DNA of 64,000 nt from Intestinimonas timonensis (GCF_900626145.1 NZ_LR130816.1:838078-902077), one strand, 5' to 3'; shown: positions 29,941-38,982, numbered from the stretch's first letter. Notes: generated by a model from the sequence alone, not told the origin. Translations and numbers: made by a program.

Positions 29941-32466
29941 TTATTTTCCCTTGAATTTCTTCAGCAGGCCCAGGAAACCGCCCTTTTGGGGCGGCTCCTC
30001 GGGCTTCCGGGCGGTGGCGGCCCGGAGCTCCTTCAGGGCCTGGGCGGCGTCCCGGTCGCCCAGCTCGGCGGAGCGGCAGTAGAGCTCCTCCGCCCGCTGG
30101 AGGTCCTTGGCCACCCCCCGGCCCTCGGCATAGCACCTGCCCAGCAGATAGAGCCCGCCGGCGTGGTCCCGCTCGGCGGCCCGGCTCAAAAACTCCGCCG
30201 CCAGCCGCTCATCCCGGCGCAGCCGGTCTCCCTCCAGATACTCGCTGCCCAAGAGGAACTGGGCCTGGGTATGGCCGTTCTCCGCCGCCGCCCGCAGAAG
30301 GGTCTCCCCCTCCTTCGGGTCCTTTCTGAGCCGCTCCCCCAGCAGCAGGCACCGGCCCAGGTGATACCGGGCCTCGTTGTGGCCCTGGTCGGCGGCCTTT
30401 CTCAGCCAGGACTCCCCCTCATCCGGGTCCTGGGGCAGACCGGTGCCGTAGAGGAGGCAGCGGCCCAGCTGGCACTGGGCGTAGGCGTAGCCCCGCTCCG
30501 CCGAGCGCCGGTAGAGCTCCGCCGCCTTGGCCTCGTCCTCGGCCACTCCCCGGCCCAGCTCGTAGCACAGGCCCAGACTGGCCAGGGAGGGGGCGTAGTT
30601 CTGATCGGCCCCGCGGCGGTAGTATGCCGCCGCCTGCTGGTCGCTCTGCGCCACGCCGTCGCCGTTCCAGCAGCAGTCCCCCAGGAGGTCCAGGGCGCGG
30701 GGATAGTCCAGCTCCGCCGACTTCTCCAGCCAGGGGATGGCCTTGGCCGGGTCGGGATCGGTACCGATGCCGGTGAGATAGCAGTAGCCCGCGTTGCAGG
30801 CCCCCGCCGGCTCCCCACGCTCGCCCGCCCGGCAGTAGAGCTCCAGGGCACGGGCCGGATCGGCCTCCACCCCCCGGCCGTTCTCATAGCACAGGCCCAG
30901 GCTCACCATGGCCGGCGGATAGTCCAGCTCCGCCCCCCGGCGGTAGTATTCCGCCGCTTTGGCCGGGTCCTGCTCCATGCCGACGCCGTCGGCGGCGCAG
31001 CCTCCCAGCAGGTCGAAGGCCCGGGGGAAGTTATGCTCCGCCGCCCGCTCCAGCCAGTGGACCGCCTGCGCGCCGTCCTTCTCCACGCCGATGCCGTGGA
31101 GGCAGCAGAAGCCCAGGTTGCACTGGGCCCGGGGATAGCCCCCCTCGGCGGCCTGGAGGTAGAGCGCCGCACCCTTGGCCTTGTCCTCGGGCACGCCCTC
31201 GCCCACCTCGTAGCACAGGCCCAGGTCGCAGATGGCGGGCAGGTACCCCTGCTCCGCCGCCTTCCCATAGAGCTCCGCTGCCCGCTCCAGGTTCCGCTCC
31301 GTGCCGCGGCCCGCCTGGAGACAGTCGGCCAAAATGCTCTGAGCACGGGGGAACTCCTGCTCCGCCGCCCGCTCCAGCCACACCACGGCCTCCTTTTCGT
31401 CCCGGTCCATCCCGATGGCGCTGAGACAGCACACCGCCAGATTGCACTGGGCGGGGGCATAGCCACCCTCCGCCGCCCGGCGGTAGAGCTCCACCGCCCG
31501 GACCGGGTCGGCGGCCACGCCGGTGCCGCTCTCGTAGCACAGGCCCAGGTCGCACACGGCGGGCAGGTAGTCCTGTTCCGCCGCCTGCTCATAGAGGGAC
31601 ACCGCCCGCTTCAGGTCCTCCGCCGTCCCGCGGCCCGCCTGGAGGCAGTCGGCCAAAATGCTCTGGGCACGGGGAAACTCCTGGGCCGCCGAGCGCTCCA
31701 GCCAGTCGATGGCCGTGCCCTCGTCCTCCTCCACGCCGATGCCGTTGAGGTAGCACACGCCCAGGTTGCACTGGGCAGGGGCGTAGCCCTGCTCCGCCGC
31801 CTGACGGTAGAGCCGGGCGGCCTCCACCAGGTCGGTCTCCACGCCGGTGCCGTTCTCCCGGCACACGCCCAGGATGCTCTGAGCACGGGGGAAGCCCTGC
31901 TCAGCGGCCCGGCTCAGCCACTCCGTACCCCGGGCAGGGTCGGCCTCCACGCCGATGCCGTTGAGATAGCACACGCCCAGGTTGCACTGGGCGGGGGCGT
32001 AGCCCTCCTCGGCGGCCTGGCGGTAGAGCTCGGCGGCCCGGACCGGGTCCACCTCCACGCCGTCACCTGCCTCATAGCAAAGACCCAGGTCGCACACGGC
32101 GGGGAGGTAGCCCTCCTCCGCCGCCTGGTGGAAGAGCTCCGCCCCCCGGACCGGGTCGAAGTCCACGCCGTCGCCCGCCTGGCAGCAGCGGCCCAGGGCC
32201 TCCACCGCCCGCAGGTCTCCCGTCTCCGCCCCCACGGCGAACCAGTGGGCGGCCTCCTTCAGGTCGGCGTCCACACCGTCCCCCTGGGCGTACCGCAGCC
32301 CCACGTCGTAGGCCACAGCCGGGTCCTCGTGGGCCTGCTCCAGCAGGGCCCGGAAATCGGCCTGAGACCGCTGGACCTGCTCCATGGCGCGCCAGATGAG
32401 GGCCGTATTCACGAATACCACGTTCTCCTGCCCCTCCGGCGTCCCCTTCTCCTTTTCCTCCAGCAT
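29941..32466 (-). CDS. Giant Sel1-repeat (SLR) protein
   Basis: 841-residue protein built from about 20 Sel1-like repeats of ~36 residues between residues ~45 and 800. The repeating consensus is close to A-xxLGxCYxxGxGVxxDxxxAxxLYxxAAEQGY; GLCYEAGDGV, GVCYLNGIGV and DCLQAGRGT are typical copies. Such alpha-solenoids are protein-binding scaffolds. No signal peptide is seen and the C-terminal ~35 residues are basic (KGGFLGLLKKFKGK), perhaps a membrane or nucleic-acid contact. An in-frame TGA lies 4 codons upstream of ATG 32466, which fixes the start; the nearest Shine-Dalgarno (GAAAGGA) is unusually far, ~17 bases. Very similar repeats suggest recent internal duplication. Confidence 0.88.
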   Translation of the reverse strand: MLEEKEKGTPEGQENVVFVNTALIWRAMEQVQRSQADFRALLEQAHEDPAVAYDVGLRYAQGDGVDADLKEAAHWFAVGAETGDLRAVEALGRCCQAGDGVDFDPVRGAELFHQAAEEGYLPAVCDLGLCYEAGDGVEVDPVRAAELYRQAAEEGYAPAQCNLGVCYLNGIGVEADPARGTEWLSRAAEQGFPRAQSILGVCRENGTGVETDLVEAARLYRQAAEQGYAPAQCNLGVCYLNGIGVEEDEGTAIDWLERSAAQEFPRAQSILADCLQAGRGTAEDLKRAVSLYEQAAEQDYLPAVCDLGLCYESGTGVAADPVRAVELYRRAAEGGYAPAQCNLAVCCLSAIGMDRDEKEAVVWLERAAEQEFPRAQSILADCLQAGRGTERNLERAAELYGKAAEQGYLPAICDLGLCYEVGEGVPEDKAKGAALYLQAAEGGYPRAQCNLGFCCLHGIGVEKDGAQAVHWLERAAEHNFPRAFDLLGGCAADGVGMEQDPAKAAEYYRRGAELDYPPAMVSLGLCYENGRGVEADPARALELYCRAGERGEPAGACNAGYCYLTGIGTDPDPAKAIPWLEKSAELDYPRALDLLGDCCWNGDGVAQSDQQAAAYYRRGADQNYAPSLASLGLCYELGRGVAEDEAKAAELYRRSAERGYAYAQCQLGRCLLYGTGLPQDPDEGESWLRKAADQGHNEARYHLGRCLLLGERLRKDPKEGETLLRAAAENGHTQAQFLLGSEYLEGDRLRRDERLAAEFLSRAAERDHAGGLYLLGRCYAEGRGVAKDLQRAEELYCRSAELGDRDAAQALKELRAATARKPEEPPQKGGFLGLLKKFKGK

Positions 32467-32589
32467 GCTCTGCCGTCACCCGTCCTTTCCGCCCATGCGC
32501 GGGCGCTTTGTTTTTCATTCTACATCACCCGGGCAGCGGATTCAAGAACCTTCCCGTCTCCGACTTTCCCCATGAACTGGAAAATTTAC

Positions 32590-32618
32590 TTACATCCTTT
32601 GAAAAATTGTGGTAAAAT
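32590..32618 (+). promoter_or_regulatory. Probable sigma-A promoter of the CarD-like gene
   Basis: TTACAT (32590-32595) and TAAAAT (32613-32618) with 17-bp spacing, in an AT-rich stretch between the divergent Sel1-repeat and CarD-like genes. Confidence 0.55.
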
Positions 32619-32679
32619 AGAAAAAGAGAGCTTTTACCGTTGATTCAGCCGGTTTTTGTGTGTGAAAGGAGGCACCGCC

Positions 32680-33186
32680 ATGTACCAGGCGGGAGATCGG
32701 ATCATTTACGGCGGCAGCGGCGTCTGCCAGGTGAAGGCGGTGGGGCCCCTGGAGGGGAGCAGGGAAGACCGGCTCTACTACACCCTGGAGCCCCTCTACG
32801 GCTCCGGAATCGTCTACGCCCCCGTGGACGGCCCCGTCTTTTCCCGCCCCCTCATGACGCCGGAGGAGGTCCGGGATCTGCTGGCACAGTTTCCCCAGAT
32901 CCCTGCCGAGCCCCTGGCCGAGCGCAGTCTCACCGCCCTCAAGGACCACTATGTGTCTGTGCTCAAGAGCCACAACTGCCAGGCCCTGGTGGGTCTCATC
33001 AAGGGGGCCTATGAAAAGGTCCGGCGGGCCGCCCGACGCGGCAAGCGCCCCGGCGCGGTGGACCAGCGCTACCTCAAGAGCGCCCAGGAGCTTCTCCACG
33101 GGGAGATCGCCGCCGTGCTCGGCATCCCCCTAGAATCCGTCCCCGACTATATCCGCACCGCCGTGGAGGGGGAGGCCGACACCTGA
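32680..33186 (+). CDS. CarD-like/TRCF-domain transcriptional regulator
   Basis: 168-residue CarD-family protein. The N-terminal RNA-polymerase-binding Tudor-like domain begins YQAGDRIIYGGSGVCQVKAV; the C-terminal half is helical and basic (KVRRAARRGKRPG), the usual DNA-contacting part. CarD proteins bind the RNAP beta subunit and adjust open-complex stability, often at rRNA promoters or under stress. ATG 32680 with AAAGGAGG 8 bases upstream is preferred to the longer frame at 32656. The stop codon is part of the palindrome TGAGCATGCTCA. Confidence 0.88.
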   Translation: MYQAGDRIIYGGSGVCQVKAVGPLEGSREDRLYYTLEPLYGSGIVYAPVDGPVFSRPLMTPEEVRDLLAQFPQIPAEPLAERSLTALKDHYVSVLKSHNCQALVGLIKGAYEKVRRAARRGKRPGAVDQRYLKSAQELLHGEIAAVLGIPLESVPDYIRTAVEGEADT

Positions 33187-33354
33187 GCATGCTCAGATGT
33201 CCTCGCAAATTTCCGATCCCTCGTCCCGCCCCGGCGGCCCGCCAAACCGCGCCGTAATCCCACCCCTGATGTCGTCCTTTGGACCCGCTTCCCCCCTACG
33301 TGGGGAAGACTTTTTTGTTATGGCTCCCCATGCACGTCTCCTGAATTTTTATGC

Positions 33355-33383
33355 TTGACAAGGCCCCCCATGGAGCGTATACT
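33355..33383 (+). promoter_or_regulatory. Promoter of the riboflavin operon
   Basis: TTGACA (33355-33360) and TATACT (33378-33383) with 17-bp spacing, about 20 bp before the FMN aptamer. Confidence 0.85.
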
Positions 33384-33405
33384 GTGCCTCGTAAAAACTG
33401 GATAG

Positions 33406-33512
33406 ATCTTCAGGGCAGGGTGAGATTCCCTACCGGTGGTATAGCCCACGAGCCGCAAGGCATGATTCGGTGAAACTCCGAAGCCGACCGTACAGTCGGG
33501 ATGGAAGAAGAT
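33406..33512 (+). promoter_or_regulatory. FMN riboswitch (RFN element)
   Basis: All conserved RFN parts are present: ATCTTCAGGGCAGGGTGAGA, TTCCCTACCGGTGG, the central stems, ATTCGGTGAAACTCCGAAGC, and the closing AGTCGGGATGGAAGAAGAT. It controls ribD-ribE-ribBA-ribH by premature termination at the downstream hairpins when FMN is bound. Confidence 0.98.
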
Positions 33513-33559
33513 CGCAGGACGCAGGACCTGTCCGCAGGTCCCCCCACGTCATACGGCTG

Positions 33560-33591
33560 CTCTGGTATGTTTTGACATTCCAGAGTTTTTT
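33560..33591 (+). terminator. Riboflavin leader terminator 1
   Basis: CTCTGG…CCAGAG stem extended by tatg/cat with six T residues (33586-33591). Likely the expression platform of the FMN riboswitch. Confidence 0.85.
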
Positions 33592-33635
33592 GTTGCCCGC
33601 GCCCCCATGGGGCGCCGGTTTCTCGCCATTTTTTC

Positions 33636-33673
33636 GCTGCCCTGGATCATTTGTCCGGGGCAGCTTTTGTTTT
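33636..33673 (+). terminator. Riboflavin leader hairpin 2
   Basis: GCTGCCCTGG and CCGGGGCAGC arms (one mismatch) followed by ttttgtttt, 20 bp before ribD. A tandem second stop for the same leader, or a hairpin limiting ribD initiation. Confidence 0.65.
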
Positions 33674-33693
33674 GCCCGACGGAGGGATGCGAG

Positions 33694-34800
33694 ATGGAAG
33701 ACCGCGACTATATGGCCCTGGCGCTGGAGCTGGCGGAGCAGGGGGCGGGGTGGACCTGCCCCAACCCCATGGTGGGGGCGGTGATCGTGAAGGCCGGCCG
33801 GATCATCGGCCAGGGCTACCACCACCGCTGCGGGGAGCTCCACGCCGAACGGGAGGCCCTGGCCGCCTGCACGGAGGACCCCGCCGGGTCCACCCTGTAC
33901 GTGACCCTGGAGCCCTGCTGCCACCAGGGGCGGCAGCCCCCCTGCGTGGATGCCGTGCTGGAGGCCGGCATCCGCCGGGTGGTGGTGGGCACCACCGACC
34001 CCAACCCCCTGGTGGGAGGGAAGGGCATCGCCCGGCTGCAGGAGCATGGGGTGGAGGTGACCGTGGGGGTGCTGGAGGAGGAATGCCGCGCCCTCAACCG
34101 GTTTTTCTTCCACTACATCCGCACCAGGCGGCCTTACGTGGTGATGAAATACGCCATGACCATGGACGGAAAGATCGCCGCCTACACCGGGGACGCCAAG
34201 TGGATCACCGGGGAGGCGGCCCGTGAGCACGTCCACCGGCTGCGCCACCGGTGCCGGGGCATTCTGGTGGGAGTGGGCACCGTGCTGGCCGACGATCCCA
34301 TGCTCAACTGCCGCCTGCCCGGCGGCCGGGACCCGGTGCGGATCATCTGCGACAGCCACCTGCGCACCCCCCTCACCGCCCAGGTGGTGACCACGGCGGG
34401 GGAGGTCCCCACCCTCCTGGCCACCTGCGAGACAGACCCGGCCAGGCACGCCCCCTACCAGGCCGCGGGCTGCCGGGTGCTCGCCCTGCCGGAGCAGGCG
34501 GGAAAGGTAGACCTGGCCGCCCTGCTGGACGCCCTGGGGAAGCTGGAGATGGACAGCCTCCTGCTGGAGGGGGGCGGCACCCTGAACTGGTCCTTCCTGG
34601 AGCAGAGGCTGGTCCAGAGCGTATACGCCTACATCGCCCCCAAGCTGCTGGGGGGCGCCACGGCCAAGTCCCCGGTGGAGGGGACAGGGGTCCCCAGCCC
34701 CCAGGCGGCCTTTTTTCTCAAGAACACCAGGATACAGACCTTAGGCGAGGACTTTTTGCTGGAGAGCGAGGTGGATGACCGTGTTCACGGGGATTGTTGA
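33694..34800 (+). CDS. ribD: Riboflavin biosynthesis deaminase/reductase RibD
   Basis: 368-residue bifunctional enzyme for steps 2 and 3 of riboflavin synthesis. The N-terminal deaminase domain has the zinc motif HAE followed by PCCHQGRQPPC; the C-terminal reductase domain begins near residue 145 (RPYVVMKYAMTMDGKIA) with ILVGVGTVLADDP and LLLEGGGTLN. Start ATG 33694, 7 bases after GGAGGG. It overlaps ribE by 26 bp. Confidence 0.96.
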   Translation: MEDRDYMALALELAEQGAGWTCPNPMVGAVIVKAGRIIGQGYHHRCGELHAEREALAACTEDPAGSTLYVTLEPCCHQGRQPPCVDAVLEAGIRRVVVGTTDPNPLVGGKGIARLQEHGVEVTVGVLEEECRALNRFFFHYIRTRRPYVVMKYAMTMDGKIAAYTGDAKWITGEAAREHVHRLRHRCRGILVGVGTVLADDPMLNCRLPGGRDPVRIICDSHLRTPLTAQVVTTAGEVPTLLATCETDPARHAPYQAAGCRVLALPEQAGKVDLAALLDALGKLEMDSLLLEGGGTLNWSFLEQRLVQSVYAYIAPKLLGGATAKSPVEGTGVPSPQAAFFLKNTRIQTLGEDFLLESEVDDRVHGDC

Positions 34801-35428
34801 GGAGGTGGGCACCGTGACGGCAGTGGACCGGGGGCGGCACTCCGCCGTCCTCACCATCCGGGCCGAAAGGGTGCTGGAGGACGCCAAGGTGGGGGACAGC
34901 ATCGCCGTCAACGGCATCTGCCTCACCGTCACCGGCCGGACGGCGGGCAGCTTCACCGCCGACGTGATGCACGAGACCTTGGACCGCTCCTCCCTGACCG
35001 GGCTCAAGCCGGGCACTGAGGTCAACCTGGAGCGGGCCATGGCGGCGGGCGGGCGCTTCGGCGGCCACATCGTCTCCGGCCACGTGGACGGGGTGGGCCG
35101 GGTGCAGTCGGTCCGCCGGGACGACAACGCCGTGTGGTACACCGTCTCGGCGCCGCCCCACCTGCTGCGCTACATCGTGGAGAAGGGCTCCATCACCGTG
35201 GACGGCATCAGCCTGACGGTGGCCCGGGTGGACGGAAACAGCTTCGCCATCTCGGCCATCCCCCACACGGTGGCCCAGACCGTCCTTCGGAACCGAAGGC
35301 CGGGGGACCTGGTCAACCTGGAAAACGACATCATCGGCAAGTATGTGGAAAAGCTCCTGACCCCCGCCCCGGAAACCAGGGCGGAGGGGGGCATCACCAA
35401 GGAATTTCTGGCCCAGTACGGCTTTTAG
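34775..35428 (+). CDS. ribE: Riboflavin synthase alpha subunit
   Basis: 217-residue riboflavin synthase with two repeated lumazine-binding barrels: MTVFTGIVEEVG begins the first and GGRFGGHIVSGHVDG the second, both hallmark segments; conserved NGICLTV and DGISLTV sit in equivalent positions. It dismutates 6,7-dimethyl-8-ribityllumazine to riboflavin. Start overlaps the end of ribD. Confidence 0.96.
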   Translation: MTVFTGIVEEVGTVTAVDRGRHSAVLTIRAERVLEDAKVGDSIAVNGICLTVTGRTAGSFTADVMHETLDRSSLTGLKPGTEVNLERAMAAGGRFGGHIVSGHVDGVGRVQSVRRDDNAVWYTVSAPPHLLRYIVEKGSITVDGISLTVARVDGNSFAISAIPHTVAQTVLRNRRPGDLVNLENDIIGKYVEKLLTPAPETRAEGGITKEFLAQYGF

Positions 35429-35443
35429 GAGGAGGAAACAGTC

Positions 35444-36643
35444 ATGGCTCAGTTCCACACCATCGAGCAGGCCCTGGAGGACCTGCGGCAGGGCAAGCTC
35501 ATTCTGGTCACCGACGACCCCGACCGGGAAAACGAGGGCGACCTCATCTGCGCGGCGGAGTTCGCCACCACCGAGAACGTCAACTTCATGGCCACCCACG
35601 GCAAGGGCCTCATCTGCATGCCCATGTCGGAGGAGTACGTGCGGAAGCTCCGCTTCCCCCAGATGGTCCAGTACAACACCGACAACCACGAGACGGCCTT
35701 CACCGTCTCCATCGACCATGTGAGCACCACCACCGGCATCTCGGCGGCGGAGCGGTCGGTGACCGCCCTCAAGTGCGTGGAGGAAAGGGCCGAGCCGGAG
35801 GACTTCCGGCGGCCGGGGCACATGTTCCCCCTGCTGGCCAAGAAGAACGGCGTACTGGAGCGGGAGGGCCACACCGAGGCCACCGTGGACCTGTGCCGCC
35901 TGGCGGGGCTGAAGGCCTGCGGCCTGTGCTGTGAGGTCATGCGGGAGGACGGCACCATGATGCGCACCCCCGAGCTCATGGAGCTCTCGGAGCGCTACGG
36001 TCTCACCTTCATCACCATCAAGGACCTGCAGAACTACCGCAAGTGCCACGACCAGCTGGTGGATGAGGTGGCGGTGACCAAGATGCCCACCAAGTACGGC
36101 AATTTCGTGGCCCACGGCTTTGTGAACCGCCTCAACGGCGAGCACCACGTGGCCCTGGTGAAGGGGGACATTGGGGACGGGGAGAACGTGCTCTGCCGGG
36201 TCCACTCCGAGTGCCTCACCGGCGACACCTTCGGCTCCCTGCGCTGCGACTGCGGCGAGCAGCTTGCCGCCGCCATGCGGCAGATCGAGCGGGAGGGGAG
36301 GGGCGTGCTCCTCTACATGCGCCAGGAGGGCCGGGGCATCGGCCTCATCAACAAGCTCCGGGCCTACGAGCTCCAGGAGCAGGGCATGGACACCCTGGAC
36401 GCCAACCTGGCCCTGGGCTTTGCGGGGGACCAGCGGGAGTACTACATCGGCGCCCAGATCCTCCGCACCCTGGGCGTGAAGAGCATGCGCCTTTTGACCA
36501 ACAACCCGGACAAGGTCTATCAGCTCTCCGAGTTCGGCATGGAGATTACCGAGCGGGTGCCCATCCAGATCGAGGCCACCGACTATGATCTTTTCTATCT
36601 CAAGACCAAGCAGGAGCGCATGGGCCACATCCTGCACTATTAA
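35444..36643 (+). CDS. ribBA: Bifunctional DHBP synthase / GTP cyclohydrolase II
   Basis: 399-residue fusion. The N-terminal ribB domain (1-~200) shows [29 protein letters not shown] and the GHMFPL and GHTEATVDL segments that form the active site; the C-terminal ribA domain has the zinc cysteines in [18 protein letters not shown] and catalytic RQEGRGIGL. It supplies both riboflavin precursors. AGGAGG precedes the ATG, 15 bp after ribE. Confidence 0.97.
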   Translation: MAQFHTIEQALEDLRQGKLILVTDDPDRENEGDLICAAEFATTENVNFMATHGKGLICMPMSEEYVRKLRFPQMVQYNTDNHETAFTVSIDHVSTTTGISAAERSVTALKCVEERAEPEDFRRPGHMFPLLAKKNGVLEREGHTEATVDLCRLAGLKACGLCCEVMREDGTMMRTPELMELSERYGLTFITIKDLQNYRKCHDQLVDEVAVTKMPTKYGNFVAHGFVNRLNGEHHVALVKGDIGDGENVLCRVHSECLTGDTFGSLRCDCGEQLAAAMRQIEREGRGVLLYMRQEGRGIGLINKLRAYELQEQGMDTLDANLALGFAGDQREYYIGAQILRTLGVKSMRLLTNNPDKVYQLSEFGMEITERVPIQIEATDYDLFYLKTKQERMGHILHY

Positions 36644-36658
36644 AAGGAGGACATTGAC

Positions 36659-37126
36659 ATGAAGACACTGGAAGGAAAACTTGTCGCCAAAGGCATTCGG
36701 GTGGGCATCGTGGCCGCCCGGTTCAATGAGTTCATCACCTCCAAGCTCCTCAGCGGCGCCATGGACGGCCTGGTCCGCCACGACGTGCAGGAGGAGGACA
36801 TCCACGTGGCCTGGGTGCCCGGCGCCTTCGAGATCCCCCTCATCGCCTCCAAGATGGCCAAGAGCGGCAAGTACGACGCCGTCATCTGCCTGGGCGCCGT
36901 CATCCGGGGCTCCACCAGCCACTACGACTACGTGTGCAACGAGGTCTCCAAGGGCATCGCCGCCGTGGGACTGGACAGCGGTATCCCCGTCCTCTTCGGC
37001 GTCCTCACCACCGAGAACATCGAGCAGGCCATCGAGCGCGCCGGCACCAAGGCCGGCAACAAGGGCTACGACTGCGCCCTGAGCGCCATCGAGATGGTCA
37101 ACCTCATCCGGGAGATCGAGGCATAA
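36659..37126 (+). CDS. ribH: 6,7-dimethyl-8-ribityllumazine synthase
   Basis: 155-residue lumazine synthase that assembles into icosahedral or pentameric shells. Conserved blocks are [43 protein letters not shown] and [20 protein letters not shown] precedes the ATG. Last gene of the rib operon. Confidence 0.97.
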   Translation: MKTLEGKLVAKGIRVGIVAARFNEFITSKLLSGAMDGLVRHDVQEEDIHVAWVPGAFEIPLIASKMAKSGKYDAVICLGAVIRGSTSHYDYVCNEVSKGIAAVGLDSGIPVLFGVLTTENIEQAIERAGTKAGNKGYDCALSAIEMVNLIREIEA

Positions 37127-37157
37127 TCCGTTCATCACACCATATTAAATATAGAAG

Positions 37158-37188
37158 GGAGACCGGCCAAAACCGGTCTCCCCTTTTG
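37158..37188. terminator. Terminator after ribH
   Basis: Perfect 9-bp arms GGAGACCGG / CCGGTCTCC followed by ccttttggttt; it separates the rib operon from the convergent AbiH-like gene. Confidence 0.75.
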
Positions 37189-37197
37189 GTTTGCTGT

Positions 37198-38895
37198 TTA
37201 CCAGGGCAAAAACTTTTCGCCCAGCTCCACCCCCGGGTAGCTGGCTTCCGGCGCCCGCCGGACCGCCCGGTTCTCCGTCAGATGGCCGTCGGAGAGGGCA
37301 TAGGTCCGCACCCGGCTCTGGTAGACGAAGGTGAGGGCCTCCGGCGTCCAGAGCACCCGGCGCAGCCGGGGGGTGACCACCCCCTGGTTAGGGATGCCCT
37401 CCAGCTCTCCGGCAAAGGCCCAGTGCTCCCCCTCCCGTCGAAAGAGGAGGACCCCGGCGTCCACCCCCCGGAGGAGAACCACCAGATGGGCCTCGTCGGG
37501 GGTGAAGAAGGCCCGGGCGGGATTGGGCGTTGCCTGGAGCTCCTGGGCCGTCCTGCCGGCGGCCTCATCCACGATCCGCAGGCGGTTGTCCTCGGTGCGT
37601 ACCGACCACCGCCCATCGGCGGAGCGGCACCGGGTCCGCTCCACCGGCCAGCCGCCGGTGGGCCAGGTCCGGGCAGCAGGCCGGTCCATGGTCACCCGGA
37701 TGGTGTCGGTGCGGAAGACGGTCACCTCTTCCTGTGTCAGCCCCAGGACGGGCAGGAGGGCCTCCAGCCGCTCCAGGTCCCCCAGGCCGTGGCAGCCGAA
37801 GTACCAGGCCGCCCCACGGGGCAGGACCTCCTCCACCGCCCGGAAGTAGTCCCAGTCCACCGGGGAGAGGGAGTGGCCCACGGTGACGACGGTCTCCATG
37901 TCTCCCAGACTCCGGAAGAAGTCCCGGTGGGCCTCCAGAACCCCGGCGGAGTCCTTGGTGAGGGCCCGGTCGCTCTCGGCCAGGTGCCAGAGCACCTGGT
38001 TCTGGGCCGCCTCGAAGAGCTCCCGCCGCCGCCGGCTCTTCCGGGTGGACCATTCGGGCATGGGGTAGGCGTCGTCGCTGGCCCCCGGCCTGTGGCCCAG
38101 GACGAGGGGCTCCGGGGACCTGCCCCGCTCCCTCCGGCGGCAGCCGTGGAGGTAGCACACCGCCTCCCGGGGCACCCCGTAGAGGGTCTCCACGAACTCG
38201 GTGTAGTTGAAGCACAGCACCTTCCCGCCCCGGAACATGGCCCGCAGGGGCCGGTCCGCGGTGCCGGGGGCCAGGCCCTCCACCCACCGCCGGAACCGCC
38301 CGGGCAGCTCCTCGGCGATGGTCCGCAGCGGGCCGCCCGCCGCCTCCACCGCCATGAAAAAGTCGGCGGCAGTGGCATCCTTGTCATAGGCCCCGCAGTC
38401 GTCCAGCCACTGGTCCACCAGAAAGCCGCTCCCCATGGCCCGTCCGTTAAAATGGCCCAGGGCCTCCTCAAAGTCCGCCCAGATGTCCTCCGGGGTGAGG
38501 AAGGTCTCCAGGTGCCAGCGAAGATCACTGCGTTTCCCCATGGAATCCCGGAAGGCGTAGTAGCTGGACCGCACCCCATGCATGAGATCAAAGCCGTTGC
38601 CCAGAATATAGAGGGTCCGGTCGCTCTTTGGCCGGACGTCCTCCACGGGCACCGTCCGCCAGGCCGTCAGCTTCTCCTCAAACCGGGTCTGCTCCTCCGC
38701 CTTCTTTTTCTGCCAGGCCGCGTTTTCCCGCTCCTCCGCCGCCTTCCGGCGGCGCTCCTTCACCGCCACCCGGCAGTCCGGACAGCGCTTGGGGGCGGCC
38801 CAGCCCAGATCCCGGTACCGGTCCTGCTCACAGCTCCGGAACAGAAACTGCCCGCCGCAGTCGGTGCAGATACACACCCGAGTCTCTCCGCCCAT
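37198..38895 (-). CDS. Zinc-ribbon / AbiH-like fusion protein with a C-terminal beta-rich domain (candidate phage defence)
   Basis: 565-residue three-part protein. Residues 1-45 form a treble-clef-like zinc ribbon with CTDC (10-13) and CPDC (38-41) and the pattern FRSCEQDRYRDLGWAAPKRC, as in small zinc-binding domains often named zf-trcl. A charged coiled linker (46-88) follows. Residues ~93-405 carry AbiH-family marks in order: LYILGNGFDLMHG (95-107), KVLCFNYTEFVETLYG (225-240), YLHG (248-251), LVLGH (264-268) and VTVGHSLSPVDWDYF (337-351). AbiH proteins are abortive-infection factors. The C-terminal ~155 residues look like repeated beta strands (half a propeller). It begins just behind the tRNA-Arg terminator. 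Start at ATG 38895, 7 bases after GGGGGAG. Phage defence is inference from family. Confidence 0.78.
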   Translation of the reverse strand: MGGETRVCICTDCGGQFLFRSCEQDRYRDLGWAAPKRCPDCRVAVKERRRKAAEERENAAWQKKKAEEQTRFEEKLTAWRTVPVEDVRPKSDRTLYILGNGFDLMHGVRSSYYAFRDSMGKRSDLRWHLETFLTPEDIWADFEEALGHFNGRAMGSGFLVDQWLDDCGAYDKDATAADFFMAVEAAGGPLRTIAEELPGRFRRWVEGLAPGTADRPLRAMFRGGKVLCFNYTEFVETLYGVPREAVCYLHGCRRRERGRSPEPLVLGHRPGASDDAYPMPEWSTRKSRRRRELFEAAQNQVLWHLAESDRALTKDSAGVLEAHRDFFRSLGDMETVVTVGHSLSPVDWDYFRAVEEVLPRGAAWYFGCHGLGDLERLEALLPVLGLTQEEVTVFRTDTIRVTMDRPAARTWPTGGWPVERTRCRSADGRWSVRTEDNRLRIVDEAAGRTAQELQATPNPARAFFTPDEAHLVVLLRGVDAGVLLFRREGEHWAFAGELEGIPNQGVVTPRLRRVLWTPEALTFVYQSRVRTYALSDGHLTENRAVRRAPEASYPGVELGEKFLPW

Positions 38896-38945
38896 AGATG
38901 CTCCCCCTCTCCTGAGGCCCGAAACGGGCCGCAACGCATATGAAA

Positions 38946-38980
38946 AAAAGTCGGAGCAAGCGATCAGACGCTTGCTCCGA
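38946..38980 (-). terminator. Terminator of tRNA-Arg
   Basis: Arms CGGAGCAAGCG / CGCTTGCTCCG with six-base loop; on the minus strand a run of seven T follows. Confidence 0.9.
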
Positions 38981-38982
38981 AG

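Noticed and set aside
29941..32466. Regular ~108-bp DNA repeats resembling an array
   Set aside because: They are the codons of Sel1 protein repeats in one open frame, not a CRISPR array; no spacers or leader are seen.
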